64,000 bases of DNA, from contig NZ_JAJGSX010000015.1 of assembly GCF_021245725.1 (NCBI RefSeq), forward strand, positions 62,001 to 126,000. Direction: 5' to 3'. The notes under the pieces are model-generated. The model was not told the origin of the DNA, searched no databases, and saw nothing but the letters and a program-made list of their open reading frames with translations. Shown here in pieces: positions 48,944-57,490 of the stretch. This DNA comes from Pseudonocardia sp. TRM90224. GTDB lineage: Bacteria > Actinomycetota > Actinomycetes > Mycobacteriales > Pseudonocardiaceae. Both the position numbers and the translations under genes were made by a program. How positions within the stretch are numbered: position 1 is the stretch's first letter; each line of letters opens with the position of its first letter.

Positions 48944-50677
48944 CTACTTGTTGAGGCCCTTCACCCGCATCGTCAGCAGCTCCAGCTCGATCTCCCGCCG
49001 GGCCTGTTTCACCTGCGGCAACGCCTGCACGAGGACCTTGATTGCTGCGGCTTCGTCCCTCTTCTCCGTCGGAATGCCCGGGCCGGTGATCCACTTGTCC
49101 AGTTCGAGGATCAGGCTGTGGCCGGGAGGGATCGATGTGGCCTCGACCTTGCGCTCGCTGAGCAGCCGCGCGACCTGCTGGGTCTCGCGAGCTATGTGTC
49201 CTGCGCTCTGGTCGCCGGTGAGGAGCCCGTCCAGCCTCTGGGTGTACCGGTCGAGCGTGGAGGCCAGCGGGTCGGTCTTGCCGATGCGGAACGTCGCGAT
49301 CTCCGCCTGCAGCTGGCGGGCGGAAGTGCGGGCCTCGTCGCGGAAGAGCCGTCCCGCGATACCGCCGGCGAGGAAGGCGTGCTCCTCTATCGGCTGGTGG
49401 GGATAGACGTTGTCGGGGGGTTCGATGTAGCCGGCGGTGCCCGAGTTGAGCGCGAACAGGGTGGCCTGCTGGTGCTCGACGGTGCCCGGGGCCGGTGCGT
49501 TCGGCGTGCTCAGCTGCTCGACGAGCAGCCGCTGCCGGTTGTGGGTGTTCTCGTGGACCAGCGTGTCGAGGATGTCGTCGAAGTTCGTCTTGTACGCGTC
49601 CTTGCGGTCGTTGAGGAAGATCGTGTTCGTGTTGCCGTCGTAGAACCCGTTGTTGTATGCGCCCTCGGCGGTGGGGGTCAGGTTGGGGTCGTCGGAGTAC
49701 AGCTTCAGCGCGGGGATGTCGGTGCCCGGGATCCCGAGCGCGGTGCTGTGGGTCTTCAGCACGTCCTCGAGCAGCGCCATCTTGTCGGCGCGCGACAGCG
49801 TGGCCCAGGCGAGCCGTTTGGCGGCGATGCCACCGATGTTCTTCACGGTGGCGAGCGCGGCGTCGATCTTCTGCACCTCGGCGGTCTTGAAGGCCGGGTC
49901 GAGCTGGATCGACCGGTAGAGCGTGATCAGCGCGGCTCGGCGTTCGTCGCGGCGGGTGGGGTCGCCGTGCACGAGATCGCGGACGAGGTCGATCCGCGCG
50001 TCGGGGGTCATGGCGGCGAGCTGGTTGGGTTGGGCGTTCTGCACGGTGGAGAGCGCTGTGGTGGTGGCGTTCTTGATGGTCGCGACCTCTGCGGCGAGGC
50101 GAGCGGCGAGGGTCTGCCGGGCGGCGTCGGACGCGTTGGCCGCCACGATGTCGCCGTCGAGCGTTGCTCGGCGGTTCGGTTGTGCTGCTGCGAGGAACTC
50201 GGCGTCGAGCACGATGGGGGTGAACTCGGCGATCTTGGTGAGGGTCGCCAGTTGCGCTTGTGCGTTCGCCAGCGGGTCGGTGATGGTGCTGATCTGCTGC
50301 AGCTCGGCGTCGAGCACCTGCGCGATGCCGACACCCAGGCCCAGGGTCCGGATCAAGTTCACCCTGGCCGCGACCGGTGACAGCGCGGCGGGCGGCCCGG
50401 TCGTGGGAGTGGCCGGCGTGGGGGTCGTCGTGGTGGGGGTCGTGGTGGATCCGGTGGCCTTGGTCTTGTTCCGCTTCGTCTTCTTGATCGACTTGGGTGG
50501 GTGCGGGGTGCCGCCGCTGGGCGGAGTTGCTGTCTTGGACTTCTTGGTCCCAGTCTGCATGCGTCCACCCATCCCGATCGGTGACGACGGAGCAACCGAG
50601 CGTAGCTGCGGAGTGGCGAGGCGGGACAGCGCCCGAATGCAGCATTGCCACAGACGATCGAATCGATCGGCATCCAT
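48944..50677 (-). CDS. HExxH zinc metalloprotease with basic Thr/Lys-rich segment
   Basis: 577 residues. The ATG at 50677 has AGGA at good spacing; later Met36/Met40 are alternatives. Residues ~41-100 are low complexity and basic (TGTKKSKTA, KSIKKTKRNKTKATG) turning into Thr/Pro repeats. Residues ~100-330 are helical. The catalytic motif is LVHENTHNRQ with His375, Glu376, His379, and a possible third ligand in PIEEHAFLAG (431-439). This zincin pattern matches putative toxin-like peptidases next to secretion islands. No signal peptide. With the cysteine protease it brackets a repeat, and both share a basic low-complexity lead region; I infer cargo of the TcA-like protein. Confidence 0.8.
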   Translation of the reverse strand: MDADRFDRLWQCCIRALSRLATPQLRSVAPSSPIGMGGRMQTGTKKSKTATPPSGGTPHPPKSIKKTKRNKTKATGSTTTPTTTTPTPATPTTGPPAALSPVAARVNLIRTLGLGVGIAQVLDAELQQISTITDPLANAQAQLATLTKIAEFTPIVLDAEFLAAAQPNRRATLDGDIVAANASDAARQTLAARLAAEVATIKNATTTALSTVQNAQPNQLAAMTPDARIDLVRDLVHGDPTRRDERRAALITLYRSIQLDPAFKTAEVQKIDAALATVKNIGGIAAKRLAWATLSRADKMALLEDVLKTHSTALGIPGTDIPALKLYSDDPNLTPTAEGAYNNGFYDGNTNTIFLNDRKDAYKTNFDDILDTLVHENTHNRQRLLVEQLSTPNAPAPGTVEHQQATLFALNSGTAGYIEPPDNVYPHQPIEEHAFLAGGIAGRLFRDEARTSARQLQAEIATFRIGKTDPLASTLDRYTQRLDGLLTGDQSAGHIARETQQVARLLSERKVEATSIPPGHSLILELDKWITGPGIPTEKRDEAAAIKVLVQALPQVKQARREIELELLTMRVKGLNK

Positions 50678-50815
50678 CGCTTTTCCTGATGTCGAGATGG
50701 CTCTAACGTTTGGTGCGTGGAGCTGACCAGCAGCGACGTAAGCAGCCGGTCAGCCGGAAGTCAGCACCCGAGTCCACCATGGACTCCCCCGCGGTGCGCT
50801 ACGGAAGGATCTCTC

Positions 50816-51694
50816 ATGGGCATGACGGAACGGACGATCAAGACGAACGGTGTCGAGGTCGCCATGACTACGGCCGGCGACCCCACCGACCCCGCAATCG
50901 TGCTGATGCACGGGGCGGGCCAGTCGTCCGCGGCATGGGACGACGAGTTCGTGGCCCGCCTCGCGACTGGTGGGCGGTTCGTGATCCGCTTCGACGCCCG
51001 CGACACCGGCCGGTCGACCAGCTACCCGGTCGGCGCACCGGAGTACGGGCTCCCCGACCTGGTCGCCGACACGGTCGGACTGCTCGACGAGCTCGGGATC
51101 GACCGGGCCGGCATCGTCGGGATGTCGCAGGGCAGCGCGGTGGCCCAGCTCCTGGCAATCGACCACCCGGACCGTGTCTCGTCGCTGACGGTCATCGCGT
51201 CGACACCGGGTGGACCGGGCCACGACAACCCCGACCTGCCCACGTTCAGCGACCGGATCCTCGCCTCGTTCCAGGACGAGGCACCGCAGCCGGACTGGGA
51301 CGACCGGACCGCCGTCGTCGAGTACCTGGTCGACGCGGAGCGCCCGTACGCGGCGACGTCACGCCCGTTCGACGAGGAGGGCGTGCGCGCCGCCGCGGAG
51401 CGGGCCGTCGACCGGGCCGGCCGGACCATCGCCGCGCAGGTGACGAACCCGTTCCTGATCAGCGCGGGCCCGGCGTGGCGGCAGCGGCTGGGTGAGGTCA
51501 CGGCACCGACGCTCGTCCTGCACGGCACCGAGGACCCGTTCTTCCCCTACGGCCACGGCGTGGCGCTGGCGAAGGAGATCCCGGGCGCGCGGCTGGTCGC
51601 GCTGGAGGCCGCCGGGCACGAGGTGCCCCCGAAACACACCTGGGACGTCGTCGTGCCCGCCCTTCTCGAGCAGACCGCCGGTGACCGGTCATGA
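50816..51694 (+). CDS. Alpha/beta hydrolase
   Basis: 292 residues from the ATG giving MGMTERTIKTNGVEV, preceded by AAGGA at 6 bases. Oxyanion HGAGQSSAAWDDEF, nucleophile elbow GMSQGSAVAQ, acid in LHGTEDPFFPYG, and catalytic His in AAGHEVPPK. A standard single-domain esterase/epoxide-hydrolase-like enzyme. The next gene overlaps its stop (ATGA), so the pair is co-translated with the LLM oxidoreductase. Confidence 0.92.
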   Translation: MGMTERTIKTNGVEVAMTTAGDPTDPAIVLMHGAGQSSAAWDDEFVARLATGGRFVIRFDARDTGRSTSYPVGAPEYGLPDLVADTVGLLDELGIDRAGIVGMSQGSAVAQLLAIDHPDRVSSLTVIASTPGGPGHDNPDLPTFSDRILASFQDEAPQPDWDDRTAVVEYLVDAERPYAATSRPFDEEGVRAAAERAVDRAGRTIAAQVTNPFLISAGPAWRQRLGEVTAPTLVLHGTEDPFFPYGHGVALAKEIPGARLVALEAAGHEVPPKHTWDVVVPALLEQTAGDRS

Positions 51695-52503
51695 GCCGCC
51701 TGCGGTCGGCGATCTGGCTGCCGCTGTTCGACGACCTCGCTGATCCGCGTGCCGCAGCAGCACTGGCCGCCGACGCCGAGAAGGCGGGGTGGGACGGCTG
51801 CTTCGTCTGGGACCACGTGCACTGGCGTGCACCGATCCAGCAGGTCGGCGACTCGTGGATCACGCTGGCGGCGATAGCGTCGGTCACCGAGCGGGTGCGG
51901 CTCGGCCCGATGGTGTCGACGCTCGCCCGGCGTCGACCGGTGAAGGTGGCACGGGAGACCGCCGCACTCGACGTGCTCAGCGACGGCCGGCTCACCCTGG
52001 GTGTCGGCATCGGCAGCGACCGGTACGCCGGTGAGCTGTCCAGGACCGGCGAGCAGGTCGACGACCGGGAACGCGGGCTGATGCTCGACGAGTCCTTGCA
52101 GATCCTGAGCGCCGCGTGGTCGGGCGAGCCGGTCCGGCACCGCGGTGAGCACTACCTCGTCGACGACATCACGTTCCTCCCGCGGCCGGTGCAGCGGCCC
52201 GGGGTGCCGGTGTGGGCCGCCGGGTACCCCGGCCGGATCAAGCCGATCCGCCGCGCCGCCCGGCTCGACGGCTACTTCCCCGTCAACCTGGAGCACCCGG
52301 ACCAGCTCGCCGAGGCCGTCGCCACCATCAGCGAACTGCGAGGCGGCGAGATGGCCTCTTACGACGTCGCCGTCGCGCTGCCGGTCGGCGCCGACCCGGC
52401 CCCTTACGCGAAGGCGGGCGCAACGTGGTGGATGCCGGAGATCGACCCCGGCACACCGCTCGACGTCATTCGTGGGGTGATCAGCGACGGCCCCGCCGGG
52501 TGA
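51691..52503 (+). CDS. LLM-class flavin-dependent oxidoreductase
   Basis: 270 residues. Luciferase-like: AIWLPLFDDLADPRAAAALAADAEKAGWDGCFVWDHVHW, LGPMVSTLARRRPVKVARET, DVLSDGRLTLGVGIGS and RPGVPVWAAGYPG are the usual barrel segments. FMN or F420 dependence cannot be told. Coupled to the alpha/beta hydrolase by 4-base overlap, suggesting sequential steps on one substrate. Confidence 0.88.
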   Translation: MSRLRSAIWLPLFDDLADPRAAAALAADAEKAGWDGCFVWDHVHWRAPIQQVGDSWITLAAIASVTERVRLGPMVSTLARRRPVKVARETAALDVLSDGRLTLGVGIGSDRYAGELSRTGEQVDDRERGLMLDESLQILSAAWSGEPVRHRGEHYLVDDITFLPRPVQRPGVPVWAAGYPGRIKPIRRAARLDGYFPVNLEHPDQLAEAVATISELRGGEMASYDVAVALPVGADPAPYAKAGATWWMPEIDPGTPLDVIRGVISDGPAG

Positions 52504-52650
52504 ACCTCGGTCGGGGCGGCGAACGGCCCTCTCGGATCCCCCATCTGCGCGATCACGTAACGCCCTGGGGTAGCGACTGCGAGTGACTGAGCGCGGGCGG
52601 TTCCGCAGCTCGCTCCGTTGCACGGTCGACGTTCGAGGCTGGAGCCTCTG

Positions 52651-54546
52651 ATGGATCTCGGGTGGTCGCGAGCGACGCGGATCGGGCTCGGCGTGTTCGT
52701 CGCACTCGCAATGGTGGCCGGTTTCCTGGTGATGACGGTCGTCGGCCGCAGCAGCGTCGCTGCGGCCGCAGCCCCGATGTACCTGGAAGCGGTCAATCAA
52801 CCGGGGAACAACCCGTTCGTGCCGGTCGCCGCAAAGGCATCGGCGCCCGCACCCGGAGGCGCCCAGCCGACCGAAGAATCGGCAGACCCAGCAGAGCCGG
52901 CGGAATCGGACGACTCGGCGGGATCGGACGAGCTCGGCAAGTGCGACCCCGAGCAGCTCATCGCCTACCTGACAACGCACCAGGATGCCGCGCAGGCCTG
53001 GATCGACGCGCTCAACTCGGACCCGAACCTGACGTGGAGCGGCGGCGACGAGGTCACCCTCGAAGACATCCCCGACTACATCGCGCAGCTCACAACGGTG
53101 ACACTCCCGGAGGATCGGCGGGTCACCAACTACCAGTTCGAGAACGGCACAGCCGTTGCCGTGCAGTCGGTGCTGCAGGCGAACACGGCCGTGCTCGTCG
53201 ACGCGGCAGGTGTACCGAGGGTGCGCTGTGCGTGCGGCAACCCGTTGACGCCGATGAAGCAGATCACCGCGCCGCCGACGTACCTCGGAACGCCGTGGTC
53301 GGGGTTCACCCCGGTCGTCGTGATCGTCGTGGTCGAACGCGATCCGCAGTGTGACGACGACGAGTACTACGACGGCGACCGCTGCCGGCCCTACGTCGAA
53401 TGCCCGCCTCCGCAGTACCTCGGCATGGACGGCCGCTGCTACTACGAGGTCGACGACTGCCCGGACGGGTGGCTGCGCGACGACGACGGCCACTGCTACG
53501 ACCCCTACCCGGACTACTGCCCCGGCGGCTACGCGAAGCGGCCGGGCGTTGACTGTGTCGAACCGCCGGTATGCCCGGACGGTTCGCCGCGGGACCGCGG
53601 GGACCCGTGCGAACCACCGGACGTCTGCCCGGACGGCTCGATGAAGCACTCCGGCGAGGAGTGCCCGAAGCCGCCCGTGTGTCCGGAAGGGTCGGATGCG
53701 TCCACCGGGGACCGCGGGGAATGCCCGAAGCCGCCTGTCTGCCCGGACGGATCGGAGCAGGAACGGGGCAAGCCGTGCACCCCCGATCCGTCCTGTGACG
53801 AGCAGTTCCGGCCGGGCTGCCCCCCGAAGGACACCTGTCCCGACGGCTCGGTCCGCAAGCAGGGGGAGGAATGTTCCGAACCTCCGTCGCCTCCGTCGTG
53901 CCAGGACGGGTCGCCGCGGTCGGACAGCGAGGATTGCGCGGTCGTGCAGCCGCCGCAGTTGCCGCAGCCGAAGACGTGCGAGGACGGGTCCGCTGTGCCG
54001 GAGAGCGGCGAATGCGCGGTGGTGCCGTCGCCGCTGCCGAAGACGTGCCTGGACGGATCCCAGGCACCTGAGGGCGGGGACTGTCCGGGGGTGCAGCCGC
54101 CGCTGCAGAAGACGTGCCTCGACGGGTCCGCGGCTCCCGAGGGTGCCGAATGTCCGGTGGCGCCGCCGCAGCAGCAGCCCAAGACGTGCCCGGACGGATC
54201 TGCGGCGCCGGCGAGCGGCGACTGCCCGGTGAAGGCGCTGCCTTCGCGCAAGCCGTGTCCGGACGGGTCCGCGGCTCCGGAAAGTGGGAAGTGTCCGGTG
54301 AAGAAGACGCCGACGTCGACGGCGTGTCCGGACGGCTCCGTCGCGCCTGCGGGCGAAACGTGCCCGGTGAAGACGAAGACTCCTCCGCCGCGGACGTCGT
54401 GCCCGCCGGGCATGTTCCTCAGCGACGGGCTGTGCTTCACCTGTCTCGGGCCGTCCCCCGACCGGGTTCCGCCCGAGGGATGCGCCCCGACGGCCAGCGG
54501 CCGGCGCGGGTCGCGGACCTCGTCAGGTCGACGGCGGGGCGCCTGA
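52651..54546 (+). CDS. Cys-rich envelope protein, DUF6777-like domain plus CPDGS repeats
   Basis: 631 residues from the ATG giving MDLGWSRATR, with GGAG 6 bases upstream. A signal-anchor helix (about 10-32) is followed by a DUF6777-like domain (YLEAVNQPGNNPFVPV ... VLVDAAGVPRVRCACGNPLTP ... GTPWSGFTP). From ~residue 240 come about 16 units of C-x(11)-C type (CPDGSAAPESGKC, CPDGSMKHSGEEC), Pro-linked, each probably one disulfide loop. The C-terminus is Arg-rich. Likely an outward-facing stalk or matrix protein; its partner is unknown. The repeat units differ in sequence, so expansion is old. Confidence 0.75.
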   Translation: MDLGWSRATRIGLGVFVALAMVAGFLVMTVVGRSSVAAAAAPMYLEAVNQPGNNPFVPVAAKASAPAPGGAQPTEESADPAEPAESDDSAGSDELGKCDPEQLIAYLTTHQDAAQAWIDALNSDPNLTWSGGDEVTLEDIPDYIAQLTTVTLPEDRRVTNYQFENGTAVAVQSVLQANTAVLVDAAGVPRVRCACGNPLTPMKQITAPPTYLGTPWSGFTPVVVIVVVERDPQCDDDEYYDGDRCRPYVECPPPQYLGMDGRCYYEVDDCPDGWLRDDDGHCYDPYPDYCPGGYAKRPGVDCVEPPVCPDGSPRDRGDPCEPPDVCPDGSMKHSGEECPKPPVCPEGSDASTGDRGECPKPPVCPDGSEQERGKPCTPDPSCDEQFRPGCPPKDTCPDGSVRKQGEECSEPPSPPSCQDGSPRSDSEDCAVVQPPQLPQPKTCEDGSAVPESGECAVVPSPLPKTCLDGSQAPEGGDCPGVQPPLQKTCLDGSAAPEGAECPVAPPQQQPKTCPDGSAAPASGDCPVKALPSRKPCPDGSAAPESGKCPVKKTPTSTACPDGSVAPAGETCPVKTKTPPPRTSCPPGMFLSDGLCFTCLGPSPDRVPPEGCAPTASGRRGSRTSSGRRRGA

Positions 54547-54637
54547 GGCACCGGTTGCTGCCTCTTATGACAGGTCCGACGACGCGGCGGGGTCTCTCCG
54601 TCCTCACCTGCCAGCCTTCTCGCACCTTCGATTCGTT

Positions 54638-54738
54638 CTGTTCTGTTCTGTTTCGTTGCGCGACACAACACAACAGACGTAACGGAACGTTTTGCCGGGA
54701 GTCTGACATCCGATAACGTTCGCTTCTCGGAAGTCAGA
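54638..54738. other. Nested inverted repeats upstream of the tyrosine recombinase
   Basis: Three dyads in ~100 bases: CTGTTCTGTTCTGT (54638-54651) with ACACAACACAACAG (54663-54676), 12 of 14 paired; GAACGTT (54685-54691) with AACGTTC (54715-54721); TCTGAC (54702-54707) with GTCAGA (54733-54738). This stretch is AT-richer than its surroundings. It may contain the recombinase promoter (TTGCCG, 16 bases, TAACGT) and a recombination or operator site. Confidence 0.45.
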
Positions 54739-54751
54739 ATGGAGGTGCCGG

Positions 54752-55789
54752 ATGGCTCCGGAGCCCGGTACACACACCGGCAGCCGCGAGGTCGCCGCGA
54801 CGAAACGAACGGCGCTCACCCACCACGAGCCGCGCGCGGTGGCGGAGGTGGTCGCGCTCCAGGAGCAGGCCCGCTCCTACGCCCACAACTCGCGGGCGCA
54901 GTCGACCTGGCGGGCCTACGACAGCGACATGGCCGACTTCCGCCGCTGGTGCGCCGCGCAGCAGCCCCCGCACGCCGCGCTACCGGCAACCGCGGAGACC
55001 GTCGCGCTCTACCTGACCGCGCTCGCACCCGTCCGCGCGCCGTCGACCTTGCGGCGCCGGATGGCGGCGATCAGCGTCGCCCACCAGCTCAGCGGCCTGG
55101 AGTCACCCACCGCCCACCCCGCCGTGCGGGCGGTCTGGGCCGGTATCCGCCGCACGCACCCCGTCGCACCGCGCAAGGTCCGCGCCGCGCGCACCCCCGA
55201 CATCGCCGCGCTGATCGCCCCGCTCGTCGCCGACGGTCCTGACGGCTCCACTCTTGCCGATGTGCGGGACCGGGCGCTGCTGCTGCTGGGCTTCGCCGGT
55301 GCGCTGCGCCGCAGCGAGCTCGTCGCGCTCGACCTCGCCGACGTCACCGAGGACGACGACGGGCTCCGGCTGGTGATCCGCAAGTCCAAGACCGATCAGG
55401 ACGGCGAAGGCACACTGATCGGCCTGCCCTACGGCAGCCACCCGGCCACCTGCCCGGTCCGCGCCTGGCGGGCCTGGATCGCACGTTCCGGGCTCGCCGA
55501 CGGCCCCGCGTTCCGCGCCGTCGACCGCCACGGTCGGCTCGCCACCCGCCGCCTGTCCGACCGCGCCGTCGCCGACATGATCAAACGCCGGGCCGCCGCC
55601 GCCGGACTGCAGGGCCGGTTCGGCGGTCACTCGCTGCGCGCGGGATTCGCCACCGAGAGCTACTCCCGCGGCGTCCCCGAACTCGCGGTCATGCGCCACG
55701 GTCGGTGGCGCTCCGCCACGGTCATGCGCGGGTACGTCGCGGAGGGGGCGTTGTGGAACGACAACGCCGCCGCTCGCATCGGCCTCTGA
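54752..55789 (+). CDS. Site-specific tyrosine recombinase
   Basis: 345 residues, ATG preceded by GGAGG at 6 bases. Core-binding domain SRAQSTWRAYDSDMADFRRWC, then catalytic residues: Arg in GALRRSELVAL, Lys in KSKTDQ, HxxR in GGHSLRAGFA, His/Trp in MRHGRWRS and Tyr in MRGYVAEG. All are present, so it should be active. Closest in look to XerC/D-like or small integrases without N-terminal arm domain. No excisionase, tRNA target or phage genes are adjacent, so it may act on a local site. Confidence 0.9.
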   Translation: MAPEPGTHTGSREVAATKRTALTHHEPRAVAEVVALQEQARSYAHNSRAQSTWRAYDSDMADFRRWCAAQQPPHAALPATAETVALYLTALAPVRAPSTLRRRMAAISVAHQLSGLESPTAHPAVRAVWAGIRRTHPVAPRKVRAARTPDIAALIAPLVADGPDGSTLADVRDRALLLLGFAGALRRSELVALDLADVTEDDDGLRLVIRKSKTDQDGEGTLIGLPYGSHPATCPVRAWRAWIARSGLADGPAFRAVDRHGRLATRRLSDRAVADMIKRRAAAAGLQGRFGGHSLRAGFATESYSRGVPELAVMRHGRWRSATVMRGYVAEGALWNDNAAARIGL

Positions 55790-55879
55790 GCGCCCTTAGA
55801 TGGTTGATCCCCGGGTTGTCGCCGCGCCGGGCGAGGTCAGGAAAGCCACTTTCCGGCCCTCCGCAAGCCCGAGTGAACT

Positions 55880-55930
55880 GCGCGAACGGCACTTTCGAAC
55901 GATAGGTTGGCCCGAAAGTGCCGTTCGCGC
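55880..55930. repeat. GAACGGCAC/GTGCCGTTC family hairpin, copy 2
   Basis: Left arm GCGCGAACGGCACTTTCG (55880-55897) and right arm (55913-55930) are perfect 18-base complements with a 15-base loop. Core shared with 1897-1949. It lies between two convergent genes, so a terminator role is possible here. Confidence 0.82.
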
Positions 55931-56034
55931 GCTTCCCGGCGCTCGCCGAGCTGGGTGTGCTCGTGAGTTGAGTGTGCTCAGGGCTGCTTCGACTGCCGTC
56001 AGTACACTCTCGATCGGACAGCGCCTGGATCCCG

Positions 56035-56068
56035 GGGTGCCGGTCCACCGCGGTGGCTGCAGCGATTC
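56035..56068. repeat. 34-bp dispersed repeat, copy 2
   Basis: Matches 9518-9551 at 32 of 34 bases in the same orientation (ends GGTGGCTGCAGCGATTC). Followed by CAACTTTCCTGGCAC, similar to a segment near copy 1 in opposite orientation. Confidence 0.65.
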
Positions 56069-56130
56069 ACCTGACAGCAACTTTCCTGGCACGCCGCCCA
56101 CCGCCCCTCCCGATCAGCCGCAATTGAGGT

Positions 56131-56511
56131 CTACCCGCCACCCACTCGGGGCGGGTCGACCAGCGCGATACCGATGGCCACCACGCCCAACGCTTCCCGC
56201 TCGGGCGGGTAGATCTGGCGGATGTTGGCAAGCTGTTCGGCACGGGTGGCCAGCGGGTTGACCGAGGCCACAGACTCGTGGTCGAACATCTCCTCGAAGT
56301 CGGCATAGCGGGCGACCTTGGTGACGCGGGTGAGGACCTCGTCGCCCTGACAGCGGAACCGGATCAGCGAGCCTTCCTTGATCTTCTTGCGACTGAAGTC
56401 GTTGACTCGGATCTCCGTGGTCTTGCGCCCTTGGGCGATCAGGTCGAAGTATCGCCTGTAGATGCGCATCTCGTGAGCGCGCACGGGCGGGGTGACGGGT
56501 CGGTCGGTCAT
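56131..56511 (-). CDS. ASCH-domain protein
   Basis: 126 residues from ATG at 56511. The ASCH signature is clear: IYRRYFDLIAQGRKTTEIRV, KIKEGSLIRFRCQGDEVLTR and VTKVARYADFEEMF. ASCH proteins bind RNA or modified nucleosides, and some hydrolyse N4-acetylcytidine; this one is not assigned. Convergent with the recombinase gene. Confidence 0.85.
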   Translation of the reverse strand: MTDRPVTPPVRAHEMRIYRRYFDLIAQGRKTTEIRVNDFSRKKIKEGSLIRFRCQGDEVLTRVTKVARYADFEEMFDHESVASVNPLATRAEQLANIRQIYPPEREALGVVAIGIALVDPPRVGGG

Positions 56512-56698
56512 CAAGCTTCCCGGTCCCTTGACGGTGAACGAGCGGAAGAAGTGCTTCGGGGACTCGACATCCGGCGACGGTCGACCATCATTCAGAGAAC
56601 GGCAAGAGCGGCACGCCGAAGGTCTCGTGATCGATCATGCGCGGCTCCGTCGCCGCCCGCATCAGCCCCAGTCCGGTGCCGCGGCTCGATGACCGGAA
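56512..56698. other. 187-base gap without a recognisable gene
   Basis: Lies between the ABC permease stop and the ASCH start, both on the minus strand. Several short frames exist, none with both a ribosome site and convincing composition. No strong hairpin seen. Confidence 0.5.
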
Positions 56699-57490
56699 TC
56701 AGACGTCGCGGGTCCGGAACACCGTGAAAGCGACGACGAGGACGAGCACGGTCACTGCCCATAGCCAGGTGAGACCGCCCAGCGGGGGTAGCGCGCCGGC
56801 GACCCCCCGGGTGGACAGGATCTGCATGCCGGCCGCGCTGGGCCAGAACATCAGCAACGGCTGCCCGATGGAGGGTGGCAGGCTCGGGAGGATCGCCGTG
56901 GGCACGAGGAGGGTGGCGGTGAACATGATCGCGATCCCGGCGGCGGTTCCCCGGACGATGGTGCCCACGCCGAGGCCGAGCAGCGCGGTCGCGGTCATCA
57001 CGAGGCCCACTCCGAGCACCGCCCGCAGCACGTCGGGCTGGTCGAGCGACGCCTGCGGGACGCCGTGCGCCGCGAAGACCGCCTGTCCCGTGAGGAACAT
57101 GCCGAAGCCGACGGGGACGCCGACCGCGAGGCTGACGGCTGCGAGGACGGTGGCCTTGGCCATGAGCAACCGGCGGCGGTTCGGCACGGCGGCGAGGCTG
57201 CTGCGGATCATGCCGGAGGCGTACTCGGAGGTCATGACGATCACCCCCAGCACGACCGTGGCGAGCATCGCGAAGATCAGACCGGTGAAGAGGCTCTCGT
57301 GCACAGGGTCGAAGGTCGAACGGCTCTCGGCCGTGCTCGAGCGGTAGGTCTGGGCGGCGTCGGAGCTGATGAGCGCCCCGATGCCCACACCGGCCACCAC
57401 CGTGCCCACGAGAGCCCACCAGAAGGAGCGGAGGCTCGACAGCTTCTGCCACTCGGATCGCAGTGTATGGAGGAAGGTCGCAGGTCTCAC
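56699..57490 (-). CDS. ABC transporter permease (ABC-2 type)
   Basis: 263 residues with six hydrophobic helices. Opens LRSEWQKLSSLRSFWWALVGTVV, the usual N-terminus of ABC-2 drug exporter permeases encoded with CcmA-type ATPases, and has TSEYASGMIRSSLAAVPNRRRL in the loop. Membrane subunit of an exporter with the ATPase at 57487-58404, whose stop overlaps its ATG (ATGA). Last gene of the tetR-monooxygenase operon. Confidence 0.9.
   Translation of the reverse strand: MRPATFLHTLRSEWQKLSSLRSFWWALVGTVVAGVGIGALISSDAAQTYRSSTAESRSTFDPVHESLFTGLIFAMLATVVLGVIVMTSEYASGMIRSSLAAVPNRRRLLMAKATVLAAVSLAVGVPVGFGMFLTGQAVFAAHGVPQASLDQPDVLRAVLGVGLVMTATALLGLGVGTIVRGTAAGIAIMFTATLLVPTAILPSLPPSIGQPLLMFWPSAAGMQILSTRGVAGALPPLGGLTWLWAVTVLVLVVAFTVFRTRDV

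Larger units (their letters stand above)
55790..56130. other. Convergent 341-base gap with three repeat types
   Basis: Between the recombinase and ASCH genes. Holds a GAAAGCCACTTTC dyad (about 55839-55856), an 18-base-arm CGAACGGCACTTTCG hairpin (55880-55930) and the second 34-bp repeat (56035-56068). No ribosome site plus frame supports a gene. Confidence 0.75.

Noticed and set aside
50816..52503. Hydrolase and LLM oxidoreductase as part of the toxin island
   Set aside because: They form an ordinary catabolic-type pair with their own promoter gap; nothing links them to the TcA-like gene beyond distance.
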